Origin: Flavobacterium panacis | GTDB taxonomy: Bacteria; Bacteroidota; Bacteroidia; Flavobacteriales; Flavobacteriaceae | Length of the DNA: 64,000 nucleotides | Assembly (NCBI RefSeq): GCF_024649945.1 | Contig: NZ_JANKMS010000001.1 | Span: 682,001-746,000 of the forward strand | Direction: 5' to 3' | Part shown: positions 44,961-53,289 of the stretch, piece after piece | How positions within the stretch are numbered: position 1 is the first letter of the stretch | Layout: each line of letters opens with the position of its first letter | Program-made: the position numbers and the translations under genes | Notes under the pieces: model-generated | The model's input: the letters and a program-made list of their open reading frames with translations, nothing else | What the model was told of the DNA's origin: nothing | The model's database searches: none

Positions 44961-45190
44961 GTACCAAAACCCTTTCAAAAGAAGCCGAAATCGGTCTAAT
45001 GAATTTCTTCAACGACAGAATTGACCCACTCGATATGGCGAGAGCCATAAGACAGGTAAATCTAACCCTAGCATTGGGCGTTCTAAACGATCAGGAAAAC
45101 ATTCAGACCAACGCTGCCAAACTTGGAGACAGCTTCTATTGGCTCAATGAACTAGCCGAAATTTTAGATCCGTATTTGGATGTAGAATAA
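44957..45190 (+). CDS. Small cytoplasmic protein of unknown function
   Basis: 77 residues (MSTKTLSKEAEIGLMNFFND...). No signal peptide or membrane segment; amphipathic helices and an acidic C-terminus (LAEILDPYLDVE). The ATG comes with the duplicated 20-bp start region, and a strong hairpin terminator follows at 45212. These flanks support a real gene. I do not recognise a named family. Its control by the preceding Trp-rich ORF is a hypothesis. Confidence 0.7.
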   Translation: MSTKTLSKEAEIGLMNFFNDRIDPLDMARAIRQVNLTLALGVLNDQENIQTNAAKLGDSFYWLNELAEILDPYLDVE

Positions 45191-45211
45191 GGTTTCTTTT
45201 TTGAAAAAATT

Positions 45212-45245
45212 AAAACCCTTGGTCTTGAAAAAGATTGAGGGTTTT
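45212..45245 (+). terminator. Terminator with GAAA tetraloop
   Basis: 15-nt arms 45212-45226 (aaaacccttggtctt) and 45231-45245 (aagattgagggtttt) pair with three wobble pairs around a GAAA loop, followed by a tgttttttt run. Placed 22 bp after the stop at 45190. Confidence 0.85.
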
Positions 45246-45418
45246 GTTTTTTTAAACTTTGAAAAATTCCGTGTAAATACTTATTGTTTCGGCATTAATT
45301 ATTCTTACACTTGTTAAAAAAAAATATAAGTATTACGGCTTTCCGTAACACACTTTATTTTTAAAAGACAATCTTTGTCAATAATAAAATCTGAAAACCT
45401 ACTTAAAAATAATCAATC

Positions 45419-47485
45419 GTGAGTAAAAAAAGAATAATAGAGCTAAGCGAAGAAATTTTAACCTATCTTTTAAAGTTCAAAGAAAAAAATCCTGATTTCA
45501 CATTTTCTCTTAGGAAAAGAGACAGCGTACAATCAAAAGACAAGAGATTGCAAAATGGACAATGGTTTCAAGGCTCTCATTATATCTATGTCCCTCTTTT
45601 TAAAAGAGGTGATAATGCTCGTAAAATTAAAACTATAGGTTTTGTTATTGGAATTGAAGGAAATGGCACTTACAATAATTATTTAGAAATTTCTTTTAAA
45701 TCTGGAGTAGATGATTCTAAAGAAAAAGATTTTCACAGAAAACTAGCTAATTATGCTAATCTTAGTTTAAATGATAAAAATCATGGAACAAAAGGATATT
45801 CGAACAAAAATGACATTTGGGGTAATCTTGAAAATTATATCAATGATTTTAGAAATCATGCACTAAATTTATTAGACGAGCTAGATATAAAAGATAAATA
45901 TATAATTACCGAAAATGAGTTTCAAAAAGACTTAAATCGTATTAATGCTATAAAAATACGTTTAAACTCTCCCGATGCAAAAGATAATACAGAAAACGAA
46001 TCTCAAAGAAAATCAAGAATTTTAAATCAAATTCTTTATGGTCCACCAGGAACGGGAAAAACATACAATACCATTCATAAAGCTATTTCTATAATAAATC
46101 CATATTTTGATTTTAATCAAGAGCGAAAACTTATTAAAAAAGAGTATGAGCGATTAGTATCAGAAAAACAAATCACTTTTGTTACTTTTCATCAAAGCAC
46201 AAGTTATGAAGATTTTATAGAAGGAATTAAACCAAGCTTGAACGATAAACAAGATGTAATTTATGATATTGTAGATGGCGTTTTTAAAAATGTTAGTTCA
46301 ACAGCAAATGACAATTGGTTAGATGCTCAAAAAAGTTCTGATTTGTTAACGTTTGAAGACGCATATAATCAATTAATTGAAGATTGGGACAGTAATACTG
46401 ATATGATTTTCCCTATGAAAACAGAGGGAAAAGGATTTACTATACTTGGCTTTACAAATACCTCAATCGAATTTAAAAAAGCTAGCGGTGGAACTGGTCA
46501 CACATTAAGCAAATCAACATTAAGAGATTACTATTATGAGATTCGAGAAATAAGACCTACCGGCGTAGGCATATATTATCCTCCTATACTTGAAAAATTA
46601 AAACAATATAAATCTATAGAAGGCACTAAAATTGAACCTAAAAAAGAAAAACAATTTGTTCTCATCATTGATGAAATAAATCGTGGCAATGTTTCACAAA
46701 TATTTGGTGAGCTAATTACACTAATAGAAGAAGATAAAAGATTAGGTAATGAAGAAGCATTAGAAGTTACTTTGCCGTATAGTAAGGAAAAATTCGGTGT
46801 ACCACCTAATTTACATATTATTGGAACAATGAATACCGCGGACCGAAGTGTAGAATCTTTGGATTCAGCATTAAGACGACGCTTTTCATTTACAGAAATG
46901 ATGCCTTTACCAGAATTAATAAGTCCGTCAGCACTGTATTGTCAACTTTTATGGAAATACAGAAACGTAGGTTGGGACGATCCAATGTTTTTAAAGGAAG
47001 AGAATGAGTTATTTGATTTTACAAAAGTTTCAGATGAGTTAAAAGCAGAAAAGGTAAAAATATGGGAAGCAATGAAATCTGATTACGAAACTGAAGATTA
47101 TTCCTATTTTGATATTTTTGACTTCTCAGGAATAAATATGCAAACAATTTTAGAAACAATCAATTCGAGAATTGAAATTTTACTTGGCAGAGACCACTTA
47201 ATTGGGCATGCGTACTTTATAAATGTCAAAAATGAAGAACAATTAATTTACACGTTTAAAAATAAAATTATTCCTCTCTTACAAGAATACTTTTATAATG
47301 ATTATGAAAAAATAGCTCTGGTATTGGGAGATGGATTTGTTGAATGTCCTCAATTAGAAAAAAAACACAAGTTTTTTGCAAAATTCTCAAAATCATTAGA
47401 TGCACCAATCATAGCACAAAAATTTGAACTAAAAGAAGAAATTGAGTTATTACCTGCAATCGAAAGTTTACTAAACCTTGACTAA
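45419..47485 (+). CDS. mcrB: McrB-type AAA+ GTPase subunit of a type IV restriction system
   Basis: 688 residues from a GTG at 45419. The N-terminal domain (about 1-185, FTFSLRKRDS to the linker) is not the E. coli McrB DNA-binding domain and probably determines target choice. AAA+ core: Walker A YGPPGTGKT (208-215), Walker B VLIIDEINRGNVSQIFGELITLIEEDKR, and the signature GTMNTADRSVESLDSALRRRFSF. It should assemble as a GTP-driven ring on modified DNA and recruit McrC. The next gene overlaps by 8 bp. Confidence 0.92.
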   Translation: MSKKRIIELSEEILTYLLKFKEKNPDFTFSLRKRDSVQSKDKRLQNGQWFQGSHYIYVPLFKRGDNARKIKTIGFVIGIEGNGTYNNYLEISFKSGVDDSKEKDFHRKLANYANLSLNDKNHGTKGYSNKNDIWGNLENYINDFRNHALNLLDELDIKDKYIITENEFQKDLNRINAIKIRLNSPDAKDNTENESQRKSRILNQILYGPPGTGKTYNTIHKAISIINPYFDFNQERKLIKKEYERLVSEKQITFVTFHQSTSYEDFIEGIKPSLNDKQDVIYDIVDGVFKNVSSTANDNWLDAQKSSDLLTFEDAYNQLIEDWDSNTDMIFPMKTEGKGFTILGFTNTSIEFKKASGGTGHTLSKSTLRDYYYEIREIRPTGVGIYYPPILEKLKQYKSIEGTKIEPKKEKQFVLIIDEINRGNVSQIFGELITLIEEDKRLGNEEALEVTLPYSKEKFGVPPNLHIIGTMNTADRSVESLDSALRRRFSFTEMMPLPELISPSALYCQLLWKYRNVGWDDPMFLKEENELFDFTKVSDELKAEKVKIWEAMKSDYETEDYSYFDIFDFSGINMQTILETINSRIEILLGRDHLIGHAYFINVKNEEQLIYTFKNKIIPLLQEYFYNDYEKIALVLGDGFVECPQLEKKHKFFAKFSKSLDAPIIAQKFELKEEIELLPAIESLLNLD

Positions 47486-48728
47486 TAATAAAACAATACA
47501 AGTATTTGAACATCGTCAATTAAAAATTGACGATGTTTACAATGGAAATCTTTTCAAAAGAAAACATTATGAAGCTCTTTCCAAACTAAACATATTGCAT
47601 AATAATAAATATTTTGAAACCCAACATGATGGCATAAAATTTAAACAATATGTTGGAGTAATTCAAGTTGCAGGCTTAACAATTGAAATTTTACCAAAAA
47701 TTGATAATCATAATGGCAATGAAGCAATCTGGCAAAAAGTTTTGATAGAAATGCTTCGTGTTACAAAAAAAATTAAAATACAAAAGGTTGGTGAAGCAAA
47801 TGTTACCAGACAGAATAGATATTTATTAGACTTATATTTTGAATGGTTTTTAAATGAGATCCAAGAATTACTTAATAAAGGGCTTATAAAACAATATTAC
47901 AAAGAAACTAACAATATCAAAGCACTAAAAGGTAAACTTGAGTTCGCGGGACACATTAGTAAAAACTTAGTTCATAAAGAGCGTTTTTACACTACCCATC
48001 AAATTTATGACAAAGACCATCTTATTCATCAAATTATAGCTAAGGCGTTAGAGATTGTAAAAAATTGTTCTAAAGGCACTTATCTACATCATAGAACTAA
48101 AACATTACTATTAGATTTTCCTGAAGTAAAAAACATATCTGTTACAGAGGCTACATTTTCTAAAATTTCTGAAAACAGAAAAAATATTCCTTATAAAACT
48201 GCTCTAGCAATTTGTAAGTTCATAATCTTAAATTTTGCGCCCAATATTTCTAGTGGATCAGAAAACATGTTAGCATTACTCTTTGACATGAATTTATTGT
48301 GGGAAGAATATATTTTAGTGAGATTAAAACAATCAGACAGTCAATTGCCTGTTTATAGCCAACAATCAATAGGCTTTTGGAATGGAATTTCAATAAAGCC
48401 TGATATTGTAATTGAGAATGGAACTCAAAAATATATAATTGATACTAAATGGAAAAATATATCTTACAACAAACCATCAACTCATGACTTACGTCAAATG
48501 TATGTATATAATGATTACTGGAATTCCACGAAAGCAATGTTGCTATACCCATCAATTAAGACAGATTTTAACGGTTTTATAAAATTTGAAAATTGCCACA
48601 GACATACTGTAGACAATAATAAAATTGAACAACATGAATGTGGGTTAGGTAAACTTTCTATATTTAAAGATAATGGATTAGAATTAAATGATGAAATTGG
48701 GAATCAAATAATACGTTGGTTCAAATAA
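47478..48728 (+). CDS. mcrC: McrC nuclease subunit of a type IV restriction system
   Basis: 416 residues from a TTG at 47478, overlapping the mcrB stop; no nearby ATG offers a better start. The C-terminal PD-(D/E)xK nuclease is visible in ISIKPDIVIENG and KYIIDTKWKNI (Asp, Asp and Lys). The N-terminal region (VGVIQVAGLTIEILPKI) is the usual McrC start. It cuts DNA translocated by McrB. Ends convergently 37 bp from the SIR2 gene on the other strand. Confidence 0.93.
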   Translation: MTNNKTIQVFEHRQLKIDDVYNGNLFKRKHYEALSKLNILHNNKYFETQHDGIKFKQYVGVIQVAGLTIEILPKIDNHNGNEAIWQKVLIEMLRVTKKIKIQKVGEANVTRQNRYLLDLYFEWFLNEIQELLNKGLIKQYYKETNNIKALKGKLEFAGHISKNLVHKERFYTTHQIYDKDHLIHQIIAKALEIVKNCSKGTYLHHRTKTLLLDFPEVKNISVTEATFSKISENRKNIPYKTALAICKFIILNFAPNISSGSENMLALLFDMNLLWEEYILVRLKQSDSQLPVYSQQSIGFWNGISIKPDIVIENGTQKYIIDTKWKNISYNKPSTHDLRQMYVYNDYWNSTKAMLLYPSIKTDFNGFIKFENCHRHTVDNNKIEQHECGLGKLSIFKDNGLELNDEIGNQIIRWFK

Positions 48729-48765
48729 AGACATAATTGTTGAGGCCTTAAACATAAAAATTCAA

Positions 48766-50037
48766 TTATAACATTCTTTGAAAAGCACTTTTTATTTGAT
48801 TAATCCATTTATTTTTAGGTAGATTATTTTCAGTAGGTTTTTTTTCATTTTCGTCTAACTTTCCAATTTCTTTTTTTAATCCTGGTTCGTATCCTTTATA
48901 ACGTAATTCATTTTTCGCAAGTCTAAGAATTTGTTCAATATAATCATATCTTCCCCTCGGGAACCAAATTGGTATTATACCGAAACTAAGTAAATAAGAA
49001 TTTCGTTGCGCTAATTCATCTTCATTTTCAGGCATTGATTCTAAAGAAAAATGAGGCAATCTGTCAACATCACCAATTTTATCTTTAACTGCCTGAAAAA
49101 CCTGCATAGTTCTATCTTGATTCAAACTACAACCAAGAAATAATAAGCTACTTGTTGTATAATGAAATGATAGTAATTTAGGTATAGGTTTCGTCAAATC
49201 TAAATCACCATTTCCATAAGCATCATCATATTGATTTTTTCCTAAAATACATCTTGACGGTGTATTAATATCTCCATGTAATTTTATTATAGTTGTTTTA
49301 TTTTGATCTGGTACATCTAACATATTTGGAATATCTATTAATTGAATATTATCCTTAGTACCTGTATCAAAAGCCTGCTCAATTAAATGATCATAATTAG
49401 TCGTAATTATAGTGTCCGTAAACAATTCACTTAATCTTAAAGTTGTATCTGTAATATTTCCATTTTTAGAAAAAGCATCCTTGATTTCCTGAATAAAGGT
49501 TTCTCTATTTCTTAGTCTTTCAATTTCTATTATGACTTCTTCATATTGCCCATTGTCTAATAAATTAGTTATATCTTCGGCATCGATACCTGCTGTTCTT
49601 CCTTGTTGTTGTAGATGAGCCCTCCATGATGGGAAACCTCCTTCAACAGAAAGTCCAGCCCCGACAAAAGGAACAACAGTACGTTCAGCTAAACATTTTT
49701 CAAATTCTTCAAACCTTTTTTGATTTCTTTCAAACCAATGAGTATCTCCGAATTTCTCTTCAATATAATCTTTACTTAAAACCTGATTTATTCTTTGCTC
49801 ATGAAATTCTTTAAAAATTTGATGATAAGCCTTTGGATCACTAGCATAAATCGCTTTACTTGGTTGAGATAAATTACCAATACCAAACTGTTCTCGAATA
49901 TCTTGTCCGTCATCACCATCTAACCAATCATTAAAATCGGTAAAGTTTTCAAATAAGTGATGATTGTCATTATCACACCATATCTTTTTATTAGATTTAT
50001 CAATGTTTTCTTTATATACAACATCTAATACACTCAT
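48766..50037 (-). CDS. SIR2-domain protein with unique N-terminus, last gene of the type I R-M operon
   Basis: 423 residues. Residues 1-115 match no family I know. The SIR2-like domain follows: VVPFVGAGLSVEGGFPSWRAHL with GAG at 126-128, ITTNYDHLIEQAF with Asn214, and IIKLHGDIN with His254, which are the NAD-binding and catalytic positions of the SIR2_2-type family. In ThsA and DSR-type defence proteins these residues deplete NAD+ on phage infection. No signal peptide. It starts 12 bp after hsdS, so it is most likely co-transcribed with the R-M genes. A guarding or abortive-infection role is inferred. Confidence 0.82.
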   Translation of the reverse strand: MSVLDVVYKENIDKSNKKIWCDNDNHHLFENFTDFNDWLDGDDGQDIREQFGIGNLSQPSKAIYASDPKAYHQIFKEFHEQRINQVLSKDYIEEKFGDTHWFERNQKRFEEFEKCLAERTVVPFVGAGLSVEGGFPSWRAHLQQQGRTAGIDAEDITNLLDNGQYEEVIIEIERLRNRETFIQEIKDAFSKNGNITDTTLRLSELFTDTIITTNYDHLIEQAFDTGTKDNIQLIDIPNMLDVPDQNKTTIIKLHGDINTPSRCILGKNQYDDAYGNGDLDLTKPIPKLLSFHYTTSSLLFLGCSLNQDRTMQVFQAVKDKIGDVDRLPHFSLESMPENEDELAQRNSYLLSFGIIPIWFPRGRYDYIEQILRLAKNELRYKGYEPGLKKEIGKLDENEKKPTENNLPKNKWINQIKSAFQRML

Positions 50038-50048
50038 AAAACAGCTTT

Positions 50049-51809
50049 TTAAACAATAACATTAGAAAGTAATCTTTTTATGTTTTGACTTTTTATAATA
50101 TTTTCTTTAAGAGCATCACAAATACTGTAAATTTTTTCTACTTCTCTTACAATTTTTTGTTGCTCATCTAAAGATAAAAAAGGAACTGGCATTATTTTCA
50201 ATTCATTAACTCCTTTTACATTTGGAATCGCTGATCCTGTAGAATTATCAAAAATCATTTTTTGAAAGTAAGGTGATCGAAATAATAATTTAAAGAAATT
50301 TTTATCTACATATTTATGATTTATTCTAACACGTAATAGTGCCTGATTTATTATACCTTCTTTAAAATTACTTGGAACTTGAGTAATTCTACCTAAAGTT
50401 GCTCCTGAACAACTTATTAAATAATCATTTTCCTTTACTGCAAAACCTTCAAGCTTTTCATATAGTTCATCAGATATATAATATCTTTCAAAAGAGCAGT
50501 CATCATTAATCGGACAATATTGCTCATAAACTTTATAACCTGAATCAATAAACATATCTTTTTTTAAAGAACTTCCAAATGGGCCTCTTTTAAAAGGGTA
50601 ATTATCATATGCTAAAATACTTCCCCATGGAACCCAAATCCAGCTACTAGGAATATTAAATGGTTTCTTATCTTCTCCTATTTTTGGTAATAGTTTTTGC
50701 TTTTTAAGCTTGCCCTCATTTTCTAATTCTTCTTTTTCTTTTTGAATCTTTTTAAGCAATTCAGTCGCTGATTCATCATCTGTATTTTGCTTTACCAATT
50801 TACCCATGACTGCTAATTGAAGAATAGTTTGCTTTAGTTGATCAATACTGTCTTCAGTGCAAAAAAGAATGTCAAAATATCTTAACATACGATCCAGTAC
50901 AGCTTGAAATTCATTAACATCCGATGCTTGGGTTAGTGTATCTAGTAAAGTTTTAACTAATACCTGATGGGTTTTTAAGTTTTTAAATTGTTCTTCTTCA
51001 AACTTATCGCATAAGGCCATTAATTCATTTACTTTTGCTACAATACGATTTTGTTCTTCCAGAGGAGGAATAACAATTTCCATTAATCCTAATTTACCAA
51101 GATATATTCCCTTCTGTGCTGTACCTTTTCCGTGAGTGTTAAAGTATAAAATGCAGTGAGGAGAAACTAACTGCATTGCTAAAAAATGAGGGTTTAATTT
51201 CGATTGAAGTACCGCAACACTTCTTTGCAACACAAACTTCGGAGCATTTTCAGGGACAACAGCAGATCTTCCAATAGTACCAACAATTGTTAGTAGAACA
51301 TCTTTAGGAGATATTTGGGTTCTTTTATCTTCAATTTCAAATTCCATTGCTGAAACATACCTAGACGGATTTTCAAAATCAATTTTCCCATTCATTATAT
51401 TCTGACTACTTAACATCGGTAGGCCTTGACCAATATCTCTAGGCGGATTATGCGAACCATCTGTTAATTTCGTACAGACATTTCCTAATCTACTCCAAGC
51501 CCAGTTATCTGGAATTTTATAAGGAACCTTGCTTTTATCAATTTTTGGTAAAGAATTTATTTTTTTTATCTTACCCGCTTTAATTAACTGCGTTTTTTCT
51601 ACAGCAATTTTATCAAGCAAAATACTTGCAGATTCATCACTGGAGTTTTGAGCAACAAGTTTTCCTTTAATTGCTAAATCCAAAATCAATCCACGTAAAC
51701 TAGTTATACCTTCTAAACTAATATTATCAACGCTTTTGCCTCTATTCTTTGATTTTACACCTTGAGCATCTGTCCAAATATCAAAACTTTTTACAATCAA
51801 CTCTGTCAT
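50049..51809 (-). CDS. hsdS: Type I restriction-modification specificity subunit HsdS (type IB length)
   Basis: The preferred start is the ATG at 51809, 1 bp after the hsdM stop (a GTG at 51821 adds four residues). About 586 residues with an N-terminal helical part and two target-recognition domains. Each follows a matching linker (KLVAQNSSDESASILLDKI and KLVKQNTDDESATELLKKI) and reads about YKIPDNWAWSRLGNV and FNIPSSWIWVPWGSI. This length fits EcoAI/EcoEI-type HsdS, not a fusion. It sets the methylation and cleavage sequence, which cannot be read from the protein. Confidence 0.93.
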   Translation of the reverse strand: MTELIVKSFDIWTDAQGVKSKNRGKSVDNISLEGITSLRGLILDLAIKGKLVAQNSSDESASILLDKIAVEKTQLIKAGKIKKINSLPKIDKSKVPYKIPDNWAWSRLGNVCTKLTDGSHNPPRDIGQGLPMLSSQNIMNGKIDFENPSRYVSAMEFEIEDKRTQISPKDVLLTIVGTIGRSAVVPENAPKFVLQRSVAVLQSKLNPHFLAMQLVSPHCILYFNTHGKGTAQKGIYLGKLGLMEIVIPPLEEQNRIVAKVNELMALCDKFEEEQFKNLKTHQVLVKTLLDTLTQASDVNEFQAVLDRMLRYFDILFCTEDSIDQLKQTILQLAVMGKLVKQNTDDESATELLKKIQKEKEELENEGKLKKQKLLPKIGEDKKPFNIPSSWIWVPWGSILAYDNYPFKRGPFGSSLKKDMFIDSGYKVYEQYCPINDDCSFERYYISDELYEKLEGFAVKENDYLISCSGATLGRITQVPSNFKEGIINQALLRVRINHKYVDKNFFKLLFRSPYFQKMIFDNSTGSAIPNVKGVNELKIMPVPFLSLDEQQKIVREVEKIYSICDALKENIIKSQNIKRLLSNVIV

Positions 51810-51810
51810 A

Positions 51811-53289
51811 TTAGATATCACTATTATTTAAAGCTTCAGCTAAAATAACTTTAAGCTGGTTCCTTAAGCTAGATATTTCCACTTGTTCCTTGTTGTAAAG
51901 AGAAATTAATTCATTTGGATCATGAGTTATTTGTTCATCAATATGAGGATTTTTAATATCTAGATTGTAGTTACGTTCTATAATCTCGTTGGCAGAAATT
52001 TTCCAAGCTTGTTGATTTTGAACTCTAGTTTTAAAACCATCTTCTTCATTTCCCCACCAATCTATCTCGGTTTGAAATTCTTCAAAACGCATAGGTTTAG
52101 TTTTATTATAATTTACTACACCTTCAGGATAGGGATGCTCATAGAACCAAATATGTTCTGTCGATCTTCCTTTTGTGAAAAATAAAATATTGGTTTTGAT
52201 GCCTGTGTAAGGATTAAAAACACCGTTTGGTAATCTTACAATGGTATGAAGATTACACTCAGTCATAAGTTTTTCTTTAATTTTGGTCTGTATACCTTCA
52301 CCAAACAAAAATCCATCAGGCAATACGACAGCTGCCCTCCCTTCATTTTTAAGCAAATGAATAATAAGAGTCATAAAAAGATTAGCCGTCTCTCTAGTTT
52401 TAAAATTAGCTGGAAAGTTGTTTTCTATACCGTCTTCTTCCATTCCTCCAAAAGGTGGGTTAGTAACAATAACATCTACCTTGTCACTACTTTTATAATC
52501 ACGCAATGGTCTGGCAAGTGTATTATCGTGTTTGATATTTATTGGAATATCAATTCCATGTAAAATCATATTGGTAGTACAAAGCATATGCGGTAAAGAT
52601 TTCTTTTCTACTCCATGAATTGATTTAATTAATACTTCCTCATCTTCTGGTGCTTTTACAAAATTCTCTCTTTTGTATTCAATTACATTAGTAAGAAATC
52701 CACCTGTGCCACAAGCTGGATCCAATACTGATTCTTCAAGTTTTGGAGCAATTCTATCAACTATAAAAGTAGTTACAGCACGAGGGGTATAAAACTCGCC
52801 TGAATTTCCTGCACTTTGTAAATCTTTAAGTATTTGCTCGTAGATGCCACCAAAAGTGTGTCTGTCACTAGAAGCATTGAAATTAATCTCACATATTTTA
52901 TTAATTACTTGACGAAGTAATGTCCCAGACTTCATGTAATTGTAAGCATCCTCAAATACGTTTTTTATTACAAAAGCCCTACGCCCATCTTCACCATCAA
53001 TCTTCAATTTAGTTTTCAAAGTTGGAAACAATTGGATATTTACAAAGTCAAGCAAAATATCTCCAGTTTCTCCTTCAGGGTTCTTTGCCCAATTGCGCCA
53101 TCGCAATTTCTCAGGTAATGGAGATTTATAATCGTCTTCCGTCAATTCTAGTTCATCTTCTCTATCATCAACAATTTTTAAAAAGAAAAGCCAAACTAAC
53201 TGACTTATTCTTTGTGCATCTCCATCAACACCCACATCTTTCCTCATAATATCCTGAATGGACTTTATGATACCTGATACATTACTCAT
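51811..53289 (-). CDS. hsdM: Type I restriction-modification methyltransferase subunit HsdM
   Basis: 492 residues. N-terminal HsdM domain with RKDVGVDGDAQRISQLVWLFFLKIVDD. The SAM-binding motif VLDPACGTGGFL and the catalytic NPPFGG mark an N6-adenine methylase. AVTTFIVDRIAPKLEESVLDPACG has the typical spacing. Its start overlaps the hsdR stop by 4 bp (ATGA), and hsdS follows after 1 bp. Confidence 0.96.
   Translation of the reverse strand: MSNVSGIIKSIQDIMRKDVGVDGDAQRISQLVWLFFLKIVDDREDELELTEDDYKSPLPEKLRWRNWAKNPEGETGDILLDFVNIQLFPTLKTKLKIDGEDGRRAFVIKNVFEDAYNYMKSGTLLRQVINKICEINFNASSDRHTFGGIYEQILKDLQSAGNSGEFYTPRAVTTFIVDRIAPKLEESVLDPACGTGGFLTNVIEYKRENFVKAPEDEEVLIKSIHGVEKKSLPHMLCTTNMILHGIDIPINIKHDNTLARPLRDYKSSDKVDVIVTNPPFGGMEEDGIENNFPANFKTRETANLFMTLIIHLLKNEGRAAVVLPDGFLFGEGIQTKIKEKLMTECNLHTIVRLPNGVFNPYTGIKTNILFFTKGRSTEHIWFYEHPYPEGVVNYNKTKPMRFEEFQTEIDWWGNEEDGFKTRVQNQQAWKISANEIIERNYNLDIKNPHIDEQITHDPNELISLYNKEQVEISSLRNQLKVILAEALNNSDI

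Noticed and set aside
50049..51809. HsdS as a fusion or duplication because of its length
   Set aside because: About 586 residues is normal for EcoAI/EcoEI-type (type IB) HsdS, in agreement with the HsdR C-terminal type and HsdM size.
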